Notes under the pieces: generated by a model | The model's input: the letters and a program-made list of their open reading frames with translations, nothing else | Told to the model about the DNA's origin: nothing | Database searches by the model: none | Shown here: positions 33,055 to 35,940 of the stretch, piece by piece | Position numbering within the stretch: the first letter of the stretch is position 1 | How the letters are laid out: each line of letters begins with the position of its first letter | NCBI GenBank assembly: GCA_016195385.1 | Contig: JACPZS010000230.1 | Span: 1-35,940 of the forward strand | Length of the DNA: 35,940 bases | Reading direction: 5' to 3' | DNA from: Verrucomicrobiota bacterium | GTDB lineage: Bacteria > Verrucomicrobiota > Verrucomicrobiia > Limisphaerales > JACPZS01 | Translations under genes and position numbers: made by a program

Positions 33055-35940
33055 TTATTTCGGCCCGACGACTTGCCAGCCGCTCCCCGGATTTGCGGGA
33101 TTCAACAGATGCGCCGCACGCAAGGTGATTCCGTTCATAAACCACACCGCCAGCGTGCCGTCATCGTGTTGAAAGATCAGGTCGGGCTTTCCGTCTTTGT
33201 CTAGATCCACGATGGCTCGGATGTGCCAGCCGATTCCATTTGCGCGCACGGGCGTGAGGTAAGCCGAACTCTGAAAGTTGCTGCCGCTCATGAACCACAC
33301 CGCCAGTGTTCCATCCAGATGCTCAAACAGAATATCGGTGTTGCCGTCTTGGTCAAAATCGCCGGTTCCTGCCACTCGCCAGCCAGTGCCGGGGTTGTTG
33401 GGATTTACAAGCTGGCCGCGTAAGAGATTGACACCGCTCATAAACCAGATCGCCAAGCTGCCGTCGGTGTTTTGCAGGAGAATATCGACATGGCCATCAT
33501 TGTTGAAATCACCAGTGCCGGCTACCGACCACGCAAGCCCGGCATTCGCGGGATTCAAATAAGCAGCACTCGCAAGACTCGTCCCGCTCATGAACCAGGT
33601 CGCTAGCGTGCCGTCGCTGTGCTGAAACAATAAATCAGGATTCCCATCGCCATCGAAATCCCCGGTGCCGACGATGTGCCAGCCCAAATCGCCCACGTTG
33701 TAGGGCGTGAAGAAACTGCCGGACAAAAGGTTCTCACTCCCGTTCATGAACCAAGCTCCCACCGAACCGTCGGTATTCTGGAACACGAGGTCAGGATCAC
33801 CATCTCCATTGAAATCGAAGCCAGCCTTCTTTTGTAATCTGAAAGTCACCTGCACCGCGTGGTCCGCCTGGATATTATTCAAGAGAAACGTCACCCCACC
33901 TTGTTGAGCTGAAGTTCCATCCAAAATCCAGTGATCAATGGCAAAGCCTGCGCTTGGGGTCGCCGTGAATGACAGGCTAACGCCCGCAGCCGGAGTTAAA
34001 TTTCCGTTGGGCGTGATTGACCCGCCTGCGCCCGCCGAGGCAACGACCGTGTATTGGGACTGCGCGAGCCGGAACGTCACCATCACGGCATGATCAGCCT
34101 GAATGTTGAAGAGCGCAAAGGTGGTGCCATTCGTTTGCGCTGCATTTCCATCTACCAGCCATCGATCCACAGCGAAATTTGCGTTTGGCGTCGCTGTAAA
34201 TATCTGACTGCCTCCGGGACTCTTGCTCAAGCTGCCATTCGGAGTAATCGTACCACCTGCGCCCGCTGTTGCAGTGATAGTGAAAGCAGTCGGTGGCGGA
34301 GGAGAACTCGGCTGCCCAACACGAATAATGTGGTTGTAGCGGTCGGCCACATAAATTTTCCCATCACGACCCACGGCGACATCCTGCGGTAAATGAAACC
34401 GCGCCTCGCTTCCGACGCCATCTGCCGAGCCGACCAGTCCCGGTGTTCCGCCGACGGTGGTTACCTGGCCGCCGGGAGTGACCATGCGAATGGTGTCGTT
34501 GGAATCATCGCTGACAAATAGATTTCCGGAGGCATCCAGTGCGATGCCAAACGGGTAATTGAATCGGGCGCTGCTTCCCACTCCGTCTGCGCTGCCGCTT
34601 GTCCCTGCCAATCCTGCGAGCGTGCTGACTGTGCCAGCCGCAGTAATCATGCGGATGGCATGGTTGTAATAATCTCCCACAAAGACGGTGCCCGCCGCAT
34701 CGACCGCCACGCCGCCGGGATGATCGAACTGGGCTTGCAGCGCCTGACCATCCGCAGTTCCATTTTGCAAGGGAATCCCAGCGATGGTGGTAACCACACC
34801 TGCAGGCGTCACTTTTCTAATCGTATGCCCGATGGAATCGGCCACAATCAGGTTGCCTTGGTTATCCAGAGCGATGCCGGCGAGCAAACTAAACCGCGCC
34901 GCGCTGCCCGTGCCGTCAACGGTACCTGACGATGTGGCTGATCCTGCGAGCGTGCTGACGGTTCCATCTGGCGCGATTTTACGGATCGTTGGGTTGCCTT
35001 CTTCGGCCACATAAAGATTCCCTTGATTGTCAAAGACCAGATCGGAAGGGTACTTAAAAAGAGCACTACTTGCTGCCCCGTCCTGGCTGCCGTACATGCC
35101 GGCTTGTCCGGCAAAAGTGCTCACTGTGCCATCGGGCGTAATTTTCCGAATCGTATGATTGAATGCGTCGCTGACATACACGTTGTCCGCGCTGTCCAGT
35201 GTAACGTATCTGGGATGATTGAACCGAGCGGCGCTGCCGACTCCATCAGCCGAGCCGGTCTTCCCGACCAACCCGGCCAGGGTCGTGAATGTGTAAATAC
35301 CATTGGTGCTCCCGTTGCCTGCCCCCGCTTGCACTATTGAGTAATTCAAACCGCCAATCGTCAGCGGTGCCGCGCGGGCAGCGGTTGATGGATTGGCCGC
35401 TACTGAATAGCTCACGACGCCATTGCTAGAGCCGCTGCCCGGTGATGTAAGCGTGAGCCACGTGCTTGGATTGACCACGTTCCAAGAACAGCCATTGGTT
35501 GAGTTGATTGAAACGCTGCCATTTCCACCGGAAGCACCAAACGCGGCGGTGATTGCGGATAATGAAATATTGCACGCAGCTTGGACTGACAGCGTGACTG
35601 TGGTGCTCGCCACCGCGCCGACTGCATTGCTGACCACTACAAAGTAACTGCCGGCGTCGCTGGCTTTTACATTATTCAAGGTGAACGAATTCCCGGTCGC
35701 GCCAGAGATGGGTGTGTTATTAAAGTACCATTGATAACCAAGTGTCGCAGCACCGTTGGCGGACACGGCAAAAGTCGCGGACGATCCAGCTCTGGCGCTT
35801 AGCAGTTTCTTGATAAACGCCCGGATTTGAGCTGGCGGTTCTCTTTGTTTGAATGCACTGCATTCCGCGCCAGGCGGTGGCGCTTGTTTTTTGCGGTTTT
35901 GTCCCGCTTTTTCCCGTTCCGCTCTCCAGCCGGACACACC
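33055..35940 (-). CDS. large mosaic protein: Ig-like, BACON-like, six NHL, two B-repeats, five VCBS/FG-GAP repeats (5' end at window edge)
   Basis: The frame stays open to base 35940. Numbering from a GTG at 35937, it has an Ig-like domain (about 48-118, YQWYFNNTPISGATGN), a BACON-like domain (about 119-204, CSWNVVNPSTWLTL), six NHL repeats (about 214-541), two bacterial repeats (about 550-702, FTATPNANFAVDRWLVDG) and five VCBS repeats (about 703-960), with calcium-type D-x-D-x-D-G loops such as DFDGDGNPD. It is surely exported, yet no signal peptide is visible; the first 47 residues are charged and unlike the rest. The true start probably lies beyond the edge, or the 5' end is rearranged. 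No PEP-CTERM motif ends it. Adhesion or polymer binding is a guess. Confidence 0.88.
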   Translation of the reverse strand, partial: GVSGWRAEREKAGQNRKKQAPPPGAECSAFKQREPPAQIRAFIKKLLSARAGSSATFAVSANGAATLGYQWYFNNTPISGATGNSFTLNNVKASDAGSYFVVVSNAVGAVASTTVTLSVQAACNISLSAITAAFGASGGNGSVSINSTNGCSWNVVNPSTWLTLTSPGSGSSNGVVSYSVAANPSTAARAAPLTIGGLNYSIVQAGAGNGSTNGIYTFTTLAGLVGKTGSADGVGSAARFNHPRYVTLDSADNVYVSDAFNHTIRKITPDGTVSTFAGQAGMYGSQDGAASSALFKYPSDLVFDNQGNLYVAEEGNPTIRKIAPDGTVSTLAGSATSSGTVDGTGSAARFSLLAGIALDNQGNLIVADSIGHTIRKVTPAGVVTTIAGIPLQNGTADGQALQAQFDHPGGVAVDAAGTVFVGDYYNHAIRMITAAGTVSTLAGLAGTSGSADGVGSSARFNYPFGIALDASGNLFVSDDSNDTIRMVTPGGQVTTVGGTPGLVGSADGVGSEARFHLPQDVAVGRDGKIYVADRYNHIIRVGQPSSPPPPTAFTITATAGAGGTITPNGSLSKSPGGSQIFTATPNANFAVDRWLVDGNAAQTNGTTFALFNIQADHAVMVTFRLAQSQYTVVASAGAGGSITPNGNLTPAAGVSLSFTATPSAGFAIDHWILDGTSAQQGGVTFLLNNIQADHAVQVTFRLQKKAGFDFNGDGDPDLVFQNTDGSVGAWFMNGSENLLSGSFFTPYNVGDLGWHIVGTGDFDGDGNPDLLFQHSDGTLATWFMSGTSLASAAYLNPANAGLAWSVAGTGDFNNDGHVDILLQNTDGSLAIWFMSGVNLLRGQLVNPNNPGTGWRVAGTGDFDQDGNTDILFEHLDGTLAVWFMSGSNFQSSAYLTPVRANGIGWHIRAIVDLDKDGKPDLIFQHDDGTLAVWFMNGITLRAAHLLNPANPGSGWQVVGPK
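33058..33832 (-). repeat. five VCBS/FG-GAP-type tandem repeats
   Basis: Five units of about 50 residues end with G-W-x-V/I-x-GT-like turns and begin with D-x-D/N-x-D-G-x-x-D. Examples are DFNGDGDPD, DFDGDGNPD, DFNNDGHVD, DFDQDGNTD and DLDKDGKPD, each followed by F/L-Q/E-H/N-x-D-G-T/S and WFM-N/S-G. Their DNA is similar, with a period near 150 bases. The acidic loops suggest calcium binding; five units would be short for a seven-blade propeller. Confidence 0.85.
33832..34290 (-). repeat. two bacterial B-type repeats
   Basis: Two units of about 72 residues share A-x-AGAGG-x-ITPNG, F-TATP-x-A-x-FA-x-D-x-W and NIQADHAV-x-VTFR. They link the NHL and VCBS regions. Such repeats are common in exported cell-surface proteins. 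The two units are close copies at DNA level, so a recent duplication is likely. Confidence 0.82.
34311..35295 (-). repeat. six NHL repeats (probable six-bladed propeller)
   Basis: Six units of about 54 residues follow the form T-L-A-G, then GSADGVGSAARFN, then P-x-G-I/V-A-L/V-D, then GNL-x-V-x-D-x-x-N-H-x-IR-x-I-T-P-G. The last unit ends at IIRVGQP. Six units fit a closed six-bladed beta-propeller. Units 1, 5 and 6 are most alike (GSADGVGS). Confidence 0.88.
35851..35893. repeat. two adjacent palindromes in the 5' part of the mosaic protein gene
   Basis: GAATGCACTGCATTC (35851-35865) is a perfect 15-base palindrome. One base later GCGCCA (35867-35872) and TGGCGC (35878-35883) form a six-base-pair stem with a five-base loop, followed by TTGTTTTTTG. 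On the plus strand the second looks like a terminator. The pair lies in the part of the frame that has no recognisable domain. A small palindromic insertion is possible; either element alone could be chance. Confidence 0.35.

Noticed and set aside
33058-35295. CRISPR or minisatellite array from the regular repeats at the right end
   Set aside because: The repeats have periods near 150-165 bases, keep the reading frame and encode NHL and VCBS units.

Overview
The window is a gene-dense, GC-rich, mostly housekeeping segment of a bacterial chromosome. The best guess for the organism is a Verrucomicrobiota member, perhaps the Limisphaerales/Pedosphaera side. This rests on a fused SecD-SecF protein, a GyrA quinolone pocket of the type I associate with Planctomycetes/Verrucomicrobia, secreted Ig/NHL/VCBS mosaic proteins, and few clear Shine-Dalgarno sequences before start codons. 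The lineage call is inference; no rRNA or tRNA gene was seen.

Layout. Positions 1-3185: the truncated YifB/ComM ATPase (minus), deoC (plus), then a minus-strand NUDIX hydrolase-tadA pair. Positions 3186-4379: an AT-richer stretch with one secreted protein of unknown function. Positions 4420-8057 (minus): mutL with the nuclease motif, a small membrane protein, and a soluble cyclic-nucleotide-domain histidine kinase. Positions 8319-18535 (plus): yajC-secDF, then terC-family, exoD-family and recJ genes joined by ATGA overlaps, then ispD, a C-terminal processing protease, a membrane-anchored DUF4375 protein, and tsaD overlapping it by ATGA.

Positions 18563-24374 (minus) hold a compact six-gene run. 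In transcription order it is pta catalytic domain, P-loop/DRTGG protein (together a split long-form Pta), hisC, GNAT acetyltransferase, BadF/NAGK-type sugar kinase, and a UPF0309-type SIS protein. The last three suggest amino-sugar salvage, physically joined to acetyl-phosphate metabolism. Positions 24767-31313 (plus): gyrB, gyrA and a LarA-family racemase. Positions 31344-33038 (plus): a small membrane-anchored unknown and a MoeB/ThiF-rhodanese fusion. Positions 33055-35940 (minus): a giant mosaic protein with one Ig-like domain, a BACON-like domain, six NHL repeats, two bacterial B-repeats and five VCBS/FG-GAP repeats; its frame is open at the right edge.

I found no CRISPR array, prophage, insertion sequence or defence island. 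No clearly new multi-gene system is proven. The best leads are the amino-sugar/acetyl-phosphate run, the cNMP-histidine kinase, the natural GyrA pocket substitutions, four low-GC membrane-anchored orphan genes scattered among housekeeping genes, and the odd 5' part of the mosaic protein.
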